Shown here piece by piece: positions 36,160 to 48,357 of a stretch of DNA of 64,000 bases. Under the pieces are notes generated by a model. The model ran no database searches. It was not told where the DNA came from and saw nothing but the letters and a program-made list of their open reading frames with translations. Numbering within the stretch: position 1 is the stretch's first letter; each line of letters opens with the position of its first letter. The DNA comes from Psilocybe azurescens (taxonomy: Eukaryota; Basidiomycota; Agaricomycetes; Agaricales; Agrocybaceae): contig JAJIRX010000779.1 in the NCBI GenBank assembly GCA_023853785.1, positions 1-64,000 of the forward strand, in the 5' to 3' direction. The translations under genes were made by a program, and so were the position numbers.

Positions 36160-37802
36160 TTAGGAGGGAATTTCACCCAAAAGGTCCAGGATATCCATTC
36201 CATCGCCGTTGAGAAATGTAAATTTTGTTCCCGAACTCTGAGCGTCTAAAAGACGTTGATAAACCGATTCATGCATTATTTCTTCCTGCTTCTGGAGTAC
36301 TGCATCATGGTCTATGTACACTGACTTCAAGGGCCGTCTGGGCCATTTTGTGGGGGTATCGACCTCAGAAACGTTGGCATCGATAACCCCGGCCTCGAGC
36401 GTCGCGTAAGGCTCTTCACCAGGCTCTGGTTGAAATATTTTCGAAAAAAGGGACCATGAGGAAGCCTCCATCCGTCTTGTGCATATCACCAAATCCCGGA
36501 GAGCCGGAAGGTTGAACTTTTGGAGAGTTTATCGAATAGAGTGTCCCTCTTCGGAGAAGCAGAATCATCATCTTCAAAACTAATCCTCAGACGGGTAATC
36601 CCGGGAAGGTGTTCGAACCAGAGAGGATCGGTCCCACCATCTGTGTCGTATTCAAAGATGAACTCTCGTAAAAATGCTGCAGAGCGTTCGAGAAAGGAAG
36701 AGAGTGTCTCAAGGGCCGAGTTGCAATGTTCGAAATCGTCGTAATGTAGAAATTTTAACGATGGAAAGGTTGTATATTGGAGAAAATTCGCGTCGTCAGT
36801 AAGGCCATCAATCTTCAAGTGTTCCATAGAGGTGTTGACAATGGGTGTGTCAGGCAGTGGGTAGCCGCCTTTGTCCGATATGACACCAGCAACGTCGCAA
36901 AATGTCAATTTAGTCCCATGACGGATAATCTGAACTAGTTCATCGATGGAGATTGTACACAGGTTGAGGGTCGTCAGATTATTCCACTCCAAGGACATTT
37001 TCCGAATGGAGACATTGCCGACATAAAATTCTTTGGGACGAAGGGGTTGAGATGTGTGGATTGGGTCCAAGTTATTGCGCATTATGTATGCATGAAGAGC
37101 TTCCAATGGAGGTATATCTTCAACTTCGTGGAATAAACCATGCAGTATATACCAGGGCATATGCTGGTCAAAGGCAATCTGTTTCCAACGCGAGGATTGT
37201 AGCCTGAGGACATCAAAAAGGGGTTTCAAGGTGGATGGGGCGGCCGAATTCCCGAGGACGTATGGTTCTCCACCGTGTATGGTGACAGTCAGAGGCAGAG
37301 AACGCGATCGACGAAGCCACGCCTTCGTTATATCGAGCTTGTTGACATGCTTCCAGGGCTGGATGTTAACCATCGTCCAGAGTTGGGGTGTTTCGAATGC
37401 GATATCTCTCCATCTTTTACAGATGCTTCCAAGTAAAAGGGCGGGAGAAAATATACGATAGAGACGCCACTCTTTCATTAATTCTGCGTCGACAACGATG
37501 AAAATACGAGATATGAGTTCTGGAGGAAGTCGATTTGTTAAGAGGTCGTGACAGTCATTTAATCTCTTTTTCATGTCCTGACGCTTCTGTACCAGGTTAC
37601 TGAGCCGTTCATGAGCCTTTGATATCTGGACATCTAGTTGTGCGAATTCTGTACACACGTCGCAACTTTGCAGATGGCAATTCGTTCCGAGATCGTCGTG
37701 CATCACATTGCATTCAATTTTTTGACACTTAGCGCAAGGCGGTCGTGTATGAGTCGTACATTCACGAATTCCCAATGGTTTTAGTGGCTCCCCCTTGACC
37801 AT
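36160..37802 (-). CDS. F-box protein with leucine-rich C-terminal region
   Basis: Single-exon model on the minus strand from 37802. The N-terminus has closely spaced cysteines (CAKCQKIEC, CHLQSCDVC). A coiled-coil-like helix (about residues 55-85) precedes the F-box: LPPELISRIFIVV, then LLLGSICKRWRDIAFETPQLWTMV. The rest is leucine-rich with repeat-like spacing. F-box proteins bind Skp1 and recruit substrates to SCF ubiquitin ligases. Basidiomycetes carry large families of this shape. The first frame stops at 36486, but the next frame continues directly with LVICTRRMEASSW to 36160. One more A in the T run 36518-36521 (orig strand) joins them as FNLPALRDLVICT, so the true protein is probably about 545 residues. 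Target unknown. Confidence 0.8.
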
Positions 37803-38657
37803 GGTTGGAAGCTGTAATTTGCAAGTTCTGGATGTTGAAAGGATGTGCTATACATTGATCAGAACTCAGCTTAATGTGGGGGAAGACAGACATTCTGCGC
37901 ACCAAACAAGTGAAACTGTTGATGAACAGTGAGATTCAAGGTGCAAAGATGAAGGTAATGTGTTCAGTGCGTCGGTGCCTGAGCAATCCCCTTACCAAGT
38001 TTAGACTCCGCATCTGTCACTCGAGGCTCCGATTCAAAGTTGTCTTCAAGGCCTCCACGTTAAGAACCTGCTAGCTCTTGTCATTTCTAGGAGTTGGATT
38101 GGTCCACCCAGTCTCGCACCGCTTCAAGCAATCATTAAATTCACTCCGAGGACGCCAAACGAAGCTTGACTTCGCCACCCTTGATCCGCCTACATACATG
38201 GCACATGTATTCTACGGTCGCAGAAAATCTCATGTTTTGCTATTCTTAACTCTTCGGAATCTCTCGATCATATTCACGACATCGATGACACAGCTAACGG
38301 GACGCCATTGGCAAGGCGCTGATATATTTTGCGGAGTAGGCCAACTACAATAATACTTCCTCACCATGTGCTGATGCGCCTTTGTTGCTCAATTCGTCTA
38401 AGTCTCTGCCTCCCTTCCGCCATGATTACCTTGAATGTCGCTTGCATTTTTGTATTGAGAAGGTTCCTCAGACCTGTTTCGCTCATTTTACAACACCGAA
38501 CATGACATCGGAAGAAAGGGCAGAGTTAAGGCAGAGTTCCATCCTGAAGACTCTCATGGTCGTTCAGGATAGATGACTTTATGTCAGACATATTTCGTTC
38601 GGAAAGGACATCCATCGTTCCCTCAATTCCCAAGACTAGGACTCTAGGACTGCCGTA
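37803..38657. other. Intergenic, no supported gene
   Basis: About 0.85 kb upstream of the F-box gene and of the GMC remnant, containing their divergent 5' flanks. Short ORFs only. Confidence 0.35.
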
Positions 38658-40680
38658 TTGAAGGTGAATAGACGTGTGTTCTCTTTCCCGTTCTTCATAC
38701 TCTGTAGTCTCGCTGCCTCCTACCTTGCGATAGTCGTTCAAACTGTTGACAATCTCCCCAGAACGACATATGACTCCATTATTGTTGAAGGTACTTTTTC
38801 ATGCCTCTTTCCCAAACGATTACAATGCTCAACTAAAAAATTCCAAGGGGATACCGTAGATGCTGTCCTTGCAAATAGGCTAACAAAAATCAGCAAGTTC
38901 CATGTTCTTCTCATTGAAGCAGGTCCATCGCATTTCATATTTCGTATTACATGTCTACTGCTTCCCTCAATGTCTACACACAGAAACGTCGGTGTCCTTG
39001 CATATGAAGTACCAGATCAGTTGTCGTTATTGGTCAGCACAATTTTTGATTGAAACTATACTACCATTTCACATTCTGGACTAAACAATCGCAGCCTGCG
39101 TTTCTCGCTTGGCCACATGTTAGGAGGATGTAGCTCTCATAGCATGTATTATTCTTTTACATTGCTAATGTTATATTCCAAGACGATGGCTCATCTCAGT
39201 TACGTGTATAGATGGGATGGTCTATACCCGTGGATCGTCTGACGATTATGACAAATGGGCTCACGTAACTGGGGACTGGGTGGTTATGGAACAAAATACT
39301 TACACAGAAGGTAATTTCTCCTTTTTCTTACCTGCTTGTGTCTATATTGTCCCTCAAACCGAGAAATAGAGCCCACCTGCTTATCTTCATAATACAACTG
39401 GCCAATTCACGCCTTCCGACCATAACTTTCCTGACATGATGTCCGCCAGTTTCCCAGGTGCCCATCAAGCTGACTGCACAACTTCCTAACGAGTTTCTGT
39501 TCCTTCAGGACCACAATTCGGGCAGACCACTGGGATTAGGTAAGTTACCAAGGGTTCTGTATAGGATTGAGCTACCTCCATCTAAATGATGACGCACTAG
39601 GCAAGTACTAGAATAATATTGGCAATGGAGCGAAGAGCAGCTCAACGACTGCCTATCTGTCGCCTCAGTTTACATCACGTCGCAACTTGGACATTCTCTT
39701 AGAATCAAGGTATCGCGAGTAATAGCCAGATCTACAAAACCGTTGACGTTTAGAACAATCGAGCATGTCAGTAAGTCTGTTCTTTTGGCTAGATACATTC
39801 AAGCCTTCATCTAATCAACATACATATAGCCTTGTTACGAATGTTACTCTTCAGGCAGAGTCACTCGCGCAATGGAAAAGAACAGGACTGGGCCATTGGT
39901 ATGGACTGGCACATTTCTTGATTGGGAGCGTCTTCCTTCAAACTCCCCATTTTCAAGAAATTTGGAGATCCTTCGCCTGGACCGAACCCCCTCATATTGA
40001 GATTGATCCTTCGGTTTGACATTTCTCCTCGATCTAATGCCTCTGTATACGTTGTTTATCTCACCCTTTTACTTGTAGAGCGGAGCTTCATTGATCACCA
40101 GCGGCTTACCTACCATCGGTGGCTTCATGGTAGCTGGGATCGAGATTTTGTCTCGAACACCCGGCAAGGCTGTTTGAAAATCGAGTAAACTGTCTTGAGA
40201 AGGGCACTAATTTTTAGGCGGGTCAGTCACTTTGGACAAAACCAACCCTCTCGGCAAACCTATAATCGACGTTGCATTCTTCGAAACCGAGCTGGACATT
40301 CTCACTATGAGAGGAGTGAAAGCTGCCCAGAGGTTATTCAATGCCCCAGGTTATTAGGACGGCGTCATCATCGGACAAGTGGATCCTCCTGCAAATACAA
40401 CATCTGATGATGCATTGGATCAATTTATCCGTGGTAACCCTGTCTCGTCCTCTCATCTTGTTGGCACAGCTGTAGTGCCTTCGAAGGGTGCAACATTTGG
40501 TGTGGTTGATCTTGATTTGCTGGTGAAAGGCTCTGTAGGACTGCGCATTGTAGACGCATCCATTATGGTATATTACCTCATGCTATGCAAGATGAAGAAG
40601 CAGCTAGAAAGAACTCGTGAATATGTGACATGTTGCGGGTTTAAAAGCCGCCCTCGAAACGGGCGCCCAAAAACCAACTC
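38658..40680 (+). pseudogene. GMC oxidoreductase (aryl-alcohol oxidase-like), degraded
   Basis: Pieces in order match a GMC flavoenzyme. A signal-like N-terminus (FSFPFFILCSLAAS) leads into TYDSIIVEG, spliced (about 38793-38850) to DTVDAVLANRL and KFHVLLIEAGP. Mid-protein remnants include SSDDYDKWA, GQFTPSDHNFPDMM and WSEEQLNDC. The C-terminal block is SSSHLVGTAV, GVVDLDLLVKG and GLRIVDASIM. The FAD-binding G-x-G-x-x-G, which should be in the first block, reads E-G-D-T-V-D and has lost its glycines. The HPxGT active-site block has Leu for Pro. There are several in-frame stops and no ATG at the expected start. Family members oxidise alcohols and make hydrogen peroxide for lignin breakdown. This copy should be dead. 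Confidence 0.75.
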
Positions 40681-40760
40681 ATCCACTTAACCATTGTATC
40701 CATCTCAAAGTACCAATTCTTTCTTCTTATCCTTTGACATACACATCTCTCTACTACGCA

Positions 40761-41140
40761 ATGTCTTATGAAAGGACTGCCAAAATCGCAGGGACCATCA
40801 TAGTAGGGACCGGGGCATGCATGCTCGCAGTGCCTCTTATTTTACCTGCTGTCGGGTTCGGCTCAACAGGCATCGTTGCTGGTAAATTTGTCATAGTGGA
40901 AATATCTTCGAATACTTAATGATGGACTGTCTTCTGCCAGGCTCTATAGCATCTGGTGGCCAATCTATCATCTACGGCCCACTCACAATGGGAGTGTTCT
41001 CGATCCTTCAGTCTGCAGGTGCAACTGGCGCGGCTCCGCCCATCCTCTATGCTGGCACCACGATGGCTAGTGGCGTCGTTATTGGAAGCTCTCGCATCCG
41101 CAACGGGTTACGGCGCATGGTAGGAGGAAATAGGGAATAA
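40761..41140 (+). CDS. IFI6/IFI27 (ISG12)-like small membrane protein
   Basis: Exons 40761-40881 and 40941-41140 with a 59-bp GT-AG intron, intact frame, 106 residues. MSYERTAKIAGT is followed by a hydrophobic helix, then GFGSTGIVAGSIASGGQS, MGVFSILQSAGATGAAPP and a basic C-terminus. The Gly/Ala-rich pattern G-(F/S)-x-G-(x)n-AGS-x-A-x-x-x-QS and QSAGA is that of the interferon-induced 6/27 family (PF06140), which occurs in animals and also widely in fungi. The animal members are mitochondrial or ER membrane proteins linked to apoptosis; the fungal role is unknown. Two to three short membrane helices are predicted. The start at 40734 would need TTG, so I take 40761. Confidence 0.82.
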
Positions 41141-41635
41141 ACTACATCCGCTCTTGCTGAAGGTCATGGGTGTACTGAGTAGCGTTTCGCGTCGATACTA
41201 CTAAGGCTGGTTCTTCGTTCCGATGCACAATTTTCTTGATATTGGTCTCATTCTAACTTCATGAGTCAAGATCGTTCAGTGTGAGTGGGTTCGGTTCCGA
41301 GTGCTTCGCCTTTTTAGACCATCTACTGATAGACGCATTTAGAGGGAATTTTGTATCGTAGGTTGTTAAGAATAGCAGATAAGCATAGCCTGCTCTTCTC
41401 TTACATCGTATCTCGAGCTAGATATTTATTTGTATCTGACCCAGGGTTACCAATACTTTCCACACAAAGATAGGCAATAACTAGAACCCGTTTATGTGCC
41501 ATTGCGTTTGAGTTTTAAGAATGACCAGGCTTTATACCCATTTACAAAGAAATAATGAATTTGAAAGCGGCATATGAAGCAAAGTAATGAGTAATAAAGA
41601 GAGGCTCTGGAGAAATACAGCGCACGCCGCAACAC
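41141..41635. other. Intergenic between convergent genes
   Basis: About 0.5 kb holding the 3' flanks of the IFI6/27-like and Nup96 genes. Nothing coding seen. Confidence 0.4.
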
Positions 41636-44600
41636 CTAGGCTTCGATGCTTTGTAAGAATCGGGCATAACCAATCCCCCGTACAAGATTGATCTTGGTAG
41701 CTCCATCAAGTACATTCAAAGTTGGCTCCTGGATACGCGACTGAAGCACAGATGTAAGAACACCTTCAAAAACACACAAAAAAAACGTACTAAAAGCAAG
41801 GGCTGTGCCCTTTCAATAAGTTTTAACAAGTCTTTCGACATCTCCTCCAGACTAGCCGCGTGACGTGCGTCGACAGTGCGATTTCTGTGGAAGATGTTAG
41901 GCAGGAGAGCGATAATCTTTGGCGCACGTTTAGAAAATCGGTCGATATCTTCCGCTTGTGTTGCGTCGGGGATGCTGGCTCTTTCTTCGTTCTCGGCAGC
42001 GACTTCGTCCAACAGTTTTGGTAGTTTGGTCACGATTTCAACATAGTCTAGGAGAACCTGTCCCGAGCGGTACCATCAAGAATAATCCTCATTCGACAGC
42101 AATTGAGGCGAGAGAGCGTACCTGTCCTTTGACAAACCAGCCATCAATTTTATCCCTCCTTCCGGCGGTGTTGAAGGGGGAGAACAGGCGGCCCAAGACT
42201 TCCCAATCTTTCCTAATGACAGCGTCGGGTGCAAGTTCCAGCAGCGCGAGAGAATGAGCAGCGTTGTAACATTCAGCAGAGATATAAAGTTCATATGCCG
42301 AGTAAAATTTGCCGCTATCGTATTCATGCATTGCCTAACAGCAGAAAGTTAATTGGATAAACAGTTGATAAGTAGACAAGTAAATCACCTTTGCTTCATC
42401 AACCCAGGTCATGGGCAGCTTTAAGCTTCCCACAAGAGCACGCGTCATCCAGTCATCAAGTTTTGGACCAGATCGGGCCAGGAGATCCTTGACCGCCTTC
42501 TCTCGTCTGTCATAAAAATTAACATCGTCAGAAAGAACGCCGAAAAAGAAAGGGAAAGGAACGCACCCCATACTCCCTTCAAGATGCAGCAGAACAAACG
42601 AAGCTTCTTGTATCATACCCCAACTCTCCAGCTCAAAAGCGTAGGTGCTGGTCAACAAATCCGCGGATGGACTGTGTCCGTCAGGTTGGAAATCATCATT
42701 GTCTCCATCTCTTGACCACCCATCGGTGCTGCTTTCAGCTTGACTTTTCCCTCCGAGTCCATTTGAAAGGCTTCCCCTGCCTTTGCGCCCTCTTGTTCGC
42801 GTACCAGGGTCGCCTCGGTCAGAAAAGTCTCGAACTCTCATAACACGAGACAAAATGATATAGAGGTGCCAGCACATGCCTATACCCCATTCAAGGCCAG
42901 AAGGAGCGAAGGAAAGGGGGTTGAGGGCATTGGATAGTGATAAGGCTGGGTTTGAATGCAGCTTGATGAGCGCATATAGAGGGTCTTCTGGTAGATTATC
43001 TTTGAACTCGACGACGAACCCGAGAAGAGACCTGATCGTGCAGAACCCATCGGGAGTGGTAATCCTTGTTTGGAATGATTCACAGCCCATTTTGGTAGGG
43101 GCTTGGCAATCTCATTCGAGGTCCCTCGAGAGTGTTGCAGGAGGATATTTTCATATACTTGAACGACATCCCCCACGGAAGCGTCCACGCCAGTACCGTA
43201 CCACAGGAACAAACCAAAGACACGCTTCCAGTCCAAGCCAGCACAGACGTAGTCACTTTGGCCACCATCAACCTCTTCCTGATCTATCACCCCACCAAGA
43301 AGATTGTAAAGCTTCCAAATTCCCCGGCCGACAAGTCCATGGTTTCCACTGTTTGGAGCTGTAGATACAGGCGACAATTTGTCTTTCTTCCAGATCTCGA
43401 GCTGTGAGAGGATATCTTCTTTGAACAGATCGTCACCACCAGCCTGGCTCAGAAGTGTCGAAAGTTTAAAATATCCTGCGTCAGCAGCAGTTGTACAAGC
43501 TTCGCTGATTTGATGACCTGTGAGATGGGTAAAGGCAGCATCGGCCGCTGTATATGAAGCTGGAGGATATTCATATGTCAACCCAGTGATGAGGTATGAT
43601 AGGAATAGATTACCATTTGAACCGTTGGCTTGCATTCGTAAATCGGCGTCGACGCTAGGTTTGACAACATCTTCAAGCCATTTGCTTAGAGCAGTCTTTC
43701 TTCTAAGCAATGTAACCCGATTCCTAAGATCTGGTGTGATTGCAGTCGGGGTAATAGTCCCGCCACTTTTCTTCGATCGACCAAGGTGAAGTTCGAGAGG
43801 GTCAAATAGTGCACTTCCTAGACGGAAGATCGGGGCTGGACCGGTAGTTTCAGTCGAGGGAAAGAGTGACGCAAAAGAGGAGAAATTTAGAGGGGTCGGG
43901 CGAGGACGCTGGAGCATGTGTACGGGTTCTTGTTGATGTAAACGCAGGATTTGTGGGAGATGTGGGTACCGCGCTAGGAATGCCCGATTCATCGGGGGAA
44001 ATTGTTGTGTGAGTAAGATGGTGTTGAAGCAGTTTACCTGCAAGGGCAGAGATACCCGATAAAGACAAAAGCGTATTTGGTTCTGGCCGTGAAGACACAA
44101 GGGATGGTAGAGTTTTTGTGATGGTGATAGTGGATGTATTTGCCGTTGTATGTCTTAAAAGTGTTGTTGAACGAGAGGTATTGTTCGCAGACGGACGACT
44201 CACGATGTTGACATGGGGCTGCATATACTCCCAACATGTACAAGCTGCCCAGCAGGGCCCCAACCTACGCGGAAAGATCTGCCCATAGCAAGACCAGCAT
44301 CAATATAAGCGCCTTCGCTCCCGTTGGCAATAGACGATGTAATCCCAACACGCGCGTATTTTCTAGAAGGGACGGAATGTAGGTGGCTGGATGTGATGAG
44401 CAAATGAGGGCCGCTATACACACGAAGTAAACACAACATATTATTATACCAGCATAAAGGAAGCCTCGTACCTCGCGAGAGTCAGGTCTCAGACCATCTC
44501 CGTCCTCGTCTCGACTATGTTTTCTATTCAAAGGATTCAATGGCTGGTTATTTGGGCCACCCAGGTTCAGGCGTTTGGCGGATATACGAGGTTGCGTAGT

Positions 44601-45104
44601 TTCGTTGAGAGCCTTCAGCGCAGCGGCCTCTTCCGGTACGCGAAAGAGAGATGTCTGCATTACATGCATCTTCTGCGGATCGACGCCAACATGTTGAGCC
44701 CATGGTATAATCGTAGGATCTCCGCGATTTGCTGGACGTGTCTTGGCGGGTGGAGACTTCGAAGGCGTTCCATGCGAAGAGACGCGAGCACTGACTTCAT
44801 GGGCGTAGAGCACTTCTCCGTCCTCGTCCTGCACAAGCGCGTTTCTGTCCCGGGTTTCTGACTTTCCACGTTTTCGTATTGGGGACGAGTCCAGTTCATC
44901 TTCGTGCATTTCCGAAGATGCTTTGCCTGAGCTTGAGCCCACTTCACTTCCGTTCTCGCTTTCGCTCTCAGACTGCTGATCATCGTCAGAATCGCCTGAT
45001 GTTTTACTGGGCTGTTTAACAAAAACTTTAACCGGCACTGTGGGAGTCTCCTCCTCGTCTTCGCTGCTGCTCGTGTCGCTACTGAAGGCTCTGAAGCGCG
45101 TCAT
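41636..45104 (-). CDS. Nuclear pore protein Nup96 (Nup145C), stand-alone
   Basis: Starts MTRFRAFSSDTSSSEDEEE at 45104, then an acidic/serine-rich stretch, IIPWAQHVGVD, HVMQTSLFRVPEEAAAL, KHSRDEDGDGLR, and after an intron FGRSF-like GRSFRVGWGPAGQLVH. The long helical part has FASLFPS, FRLGSALFDPLEL, WKRVFGLFLWYG, LYALIKLHS, LLTSTYAFELESWGMIQEASFVLLHLE, WVDEAKAMHEYDSG and SAECYNAAHSLALLELAP, as in the Nup96/Nup145C domain (PF12110). It ends with GYARFLQSIEA. Nup96 is a scaffold subunit of the Y-complex at the nuclear envelope. Introns are visible at 44471, in LEGSMG/REKA, after DEAK, after FVKGQ and before SRIQEP. Frame slips by one base at 43090-43093, about 43947, 44215-44218 and about 44366. 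An essential gene is unlikely to carry these, so I read them as consensus errors. Confidence 0.82.
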
Positions 45105-47162
45105 GGAAAATGAAAGGTATTGTCCTTTATGGACCAGTGGCTTTGGCTGAACCACCAACCACATGTTGTTCCCAAATGGTCCAAACAAGCCAAGTCAATT
45201 ACAACCAAGCATAAAACACAGCCACAAACGTAGCAAACTATGAGATTGCTCCTGGTCTCGCTAGCCGGACCTTCTGAGGTGATCTCAATTTTCTTTTTGG
45301 GTATTCGTTTGAACCCAACCTGGACTAGGTGAAGTTGGTCATGTAAAGGAGAGACATTATCGAATTCAAAACGCGCTGAAACTAGAAATGACTTGAATGG
45401 ACTTCTACAGGTTTGACTTCGGCAAGATTTTAGTACTTAGTAGGCACGGAGATCCATATCAAGTCAGGTGTATCTCACAGGACTCTCCATACTTAAAAAA
45501 AGACGTATTACTTCAAACTTGGGTGAAGAAGCTACAAGGTTATATACATAGGGTCGATAACACAAGCCCTAGATTGATACTGCCTACAGGGGGCCCACCG
45601 GGGGATATAAGAAAGTGGACCGAGGCTGGGTTTCTAAAAGGGGTACAACATAAGCAGCTTTACCGATTACAAAAGTTACATAGCAATTATGCAGTGAGAG
45701 ATTCCACAAAGTGAAGAAGAATATAAGAGAACCCCCCTGATAGTGTTGCAATCCAGCAGGATGCGAGAGGGTTTCCCATTATTAGAGGACTGTTTATTTT
45801 TCACTTGATTCCTGCCAGTCGGTAGAAGTGTCTGAAGGAATTGGTTTTTGTGTGCCGATTTGTTTTTGTCTCTCTTCCAGTAATTCTACTGCATCTCAGC
45901 AATGCATCACTCAGTCAGCGAAATGGAGATTCACCGTCTTGCAGCGGTCGCCCAAAAGTATTTGTCCTTGTATGTGTCTTGACGAAGAGATGTGCAGGCA
46001 ATCTGACGGGGGCAGCGTCTTCAATGGGTTCAGTTATCAATCTGTAATTGGAAAGTTGTTGGTGGTAAGCATGAGTCATTTGAGACATATCCGATCTCTA
46101 ACATTCCAGATTTCCGTCTAGGAGGAGGCGGTCTGCTCGTAGGATATACAGTACAATCAGTAAATCGTAACATCGGTAGAGTAAAAACTTACAATCTAGT
46201 GTGAATCAAAACTCAAATTAATTGACATACAAGGGCGGCGGGGAAGAACATTGAATCATATCGCTTACGATGAAGCTTCTTCCAGACGATCTTCGTCGCT
46301 TTGATATGACACTTGAAGACTTTAGGGAGATAAGTTTCAATGCAGATATTGGACCATGGATATTTTACCGGTTCAATGGATTGCTTGTGAAAATGATTTT
46401 AGTAAAAATGTGGGTACTAAGACCTGAGTATTCTATGTCGAGAAACTCACGGATCAGAAGAGTCGACATGGAATTTTTCCATTATAACTCCATCACTAAT
46501 CCACAAGGAAAGGACGTTAGCTTCAGGGTCAGGTATTAGGCTTGTGGATTACGCCTCATCAGAAATGTCCCTCACCTTCCAAGTGTGACCATTGTTGGCT
46601 GACGCGAATTAGAAATTTCCGAGTCTTCAGGTGCCGACTAAGGCTTTATGTTAGTCGTCTACTTTCTACAAAGTGGAAAAAGAAAGAAAAAGATTTTTAC
46701 CTCTGAGAGTGGCTGGCAATTTGATTCTGTCCTCGTGGAGGTAGACGCAGATGCAGACATTGGAAAGAGTTAGGAGCTGGGAGGTCCAACGGCAAGGTAA
46801 GATGGACAAAGATCGAAACGAGGGTCAACAGCAAAGAAAGCACAAGTCCGGATCCTCTTTATATGCATCCAAGCCGTGACCTATGTTACTGAGGCGTATC
46901 CCAGTCCAGATAAGTTTGTCCTGTCAATAACCCTGAGTGGCTGGCTGCAGAACGTGATCGGTGGATATGGGGAAATAAGATATCGTCTTCGGTCCCATGC
47001 TTTTAGGATGCCCAAGAAGGCCGCGAATGCATTCACGAAGCCATTTCGCAGGCACGCCGAGAGCCTATATGCAGCCGCTACGCTCTTTTATGCGCTGATA
47101 GAGTTGGTTTACTACTGCGCCGGAGAAGGCGATATCAAGAATAAAAGAGAATGATTAGGTAC

Positions 47163-47480
47163 TTAACGGGGAACGAGCACGGCGAAAGGATGATAAAGCA
47201 ATCTAGGCTTCACTAAATGCGTTTCAAATGTGTTGATTTCAAGGTTAGCATCGTGCCTGCCAAAACTGGTCGCGTTATCGACATTTACAGGGCCACAAAC
47301 AGCGTTGAGTACATTAAGTGCACATCGATCTACAAAATTGTCGAGGGTTGAGGTACGGTTGTTTGTGGCCAAAATGCAACCAAAAACGTATGCACAAGTT
47401 GCGTTGACACCTATTGACACGGTTGCCGGGATAGGTTTGCCGCCCTTGCCGTCTTCTCCCGTTCAGCGTCTTCAACCCAG
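47163..47480 (-). pseudogene. Fragment of an unidentified, possibly secreted, protein
   Basis: A minus-strand frame (stop at 47163; open to about 47470) reads GKPIPATVSIGVNATCAYVFG, RCALNVLNAVCGPVN and DNATSFGRHDANL. Three spaced cysteines and several N-x-T sites suggest an extracellular protein, but no signal peptide, start codon or upstream exon can be joined to it. I do not recognise the family. It may be the last exon of a short secreted protein or a remnant. Confidence 0.25.
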
Positions 47481-48317
47481 ACAATCACCAGCATTGCCCA
47501 ACGCCGATACACCCCAACTGTAGAAGACCCCATTAAGTCTTGTGGGGGCATCCTACCGTGCGATATCCCGTCTTCCGTTACCTCCTTGTTTCGCGTCGGA
47601 ATGTGGCCTAGGCAAATAACAGAAGGGTACACGACTCTGAGTCTCAAGTATGTATTTTTTCGCTCTTCGAAGTTCGATATCCCTTGAATAACATCGGGAA
47701 TACCTAAACCAGATCAGTGCAAACGGGCCTATAACCTATAATTAAATTCGTCCAATGGCCGTTGATGCACTCATGACCATGGATGCAAATATCGACCTAT
47801 ATCGTGTCTCAGCATGATGTTTTTGTCACTGCCGTTATTTGTGGAATATCCCCGGTCATGAGACTGTGGTTCGTGGATTCTGTTTACAGGCTCTCCCTAT
47901 GCATGAAACCTCGGACGTCACCACCCAGTGGGGTCCATTGAATTATCCGTATGATTTGCCACCTCTCGGCGTTGGCAACCCCGGATCACCAGGAAAACAT
48001 CTACGACAAAATCGACAATCGATCCTATGCCTTTGATCCCACAGACGGCTGCAGATCCCGGATTTGGAGAAATGCTTCTAATGAGTAAAGGCACTATTAC
48101 GTCCCGATATTTTGTCGACTCACATCCAATTGTCAGTGACCTGGCTATTCCTCTGTCTTTCCCGGGATATCGCCCAGAAGCTCACTGCTGGCAACGACCA
48201 GTTGAGCATTCATCTTAATATCGTCACATGTACTATGTGCGGCTCAATACTGCCGCCGTAGTCCTCCTGCGAAGAGTCTGCTACTTCCAGGTTCAAGCTG
48301 GAGTGACTGAGAATAGC

Positions 48318-48324
48318 TATAAAA
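48318..48324 (+). promoter_or_regulatory. TATA box of the GH53 gene
   Basis: TATAAAA 40 bp before the ATG at 48358, followed by a pyrimidine-rich leader (ctcctcttcttct). The spacing fits a short 5' UTR. Confidence 0.55.
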
Positions 48325-48357
48325 CACCTGGAGTCTCCTCTTCTTCTGTAAACCAAG

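Larger units (their letters stand above)
45105..48357. other. Long intergenic region with unexplained ORFs
   Basis: 3.2 kb. Plus ORFs 45397-45714, 45828-46121, 46270-46539 and 46876-47154 have no recognisable domain and no convincing splice links to each other. It could hold a fast-evolving or decayed gene. The right end holds the promoter of the GH53 gene. Confidence 0.35.

Noticed and set aside
42876..43364. 162-codon plus-strand ORF
   Set aside because: It lies antisense to the conserved Nup96 coding region and is a shadow of it.
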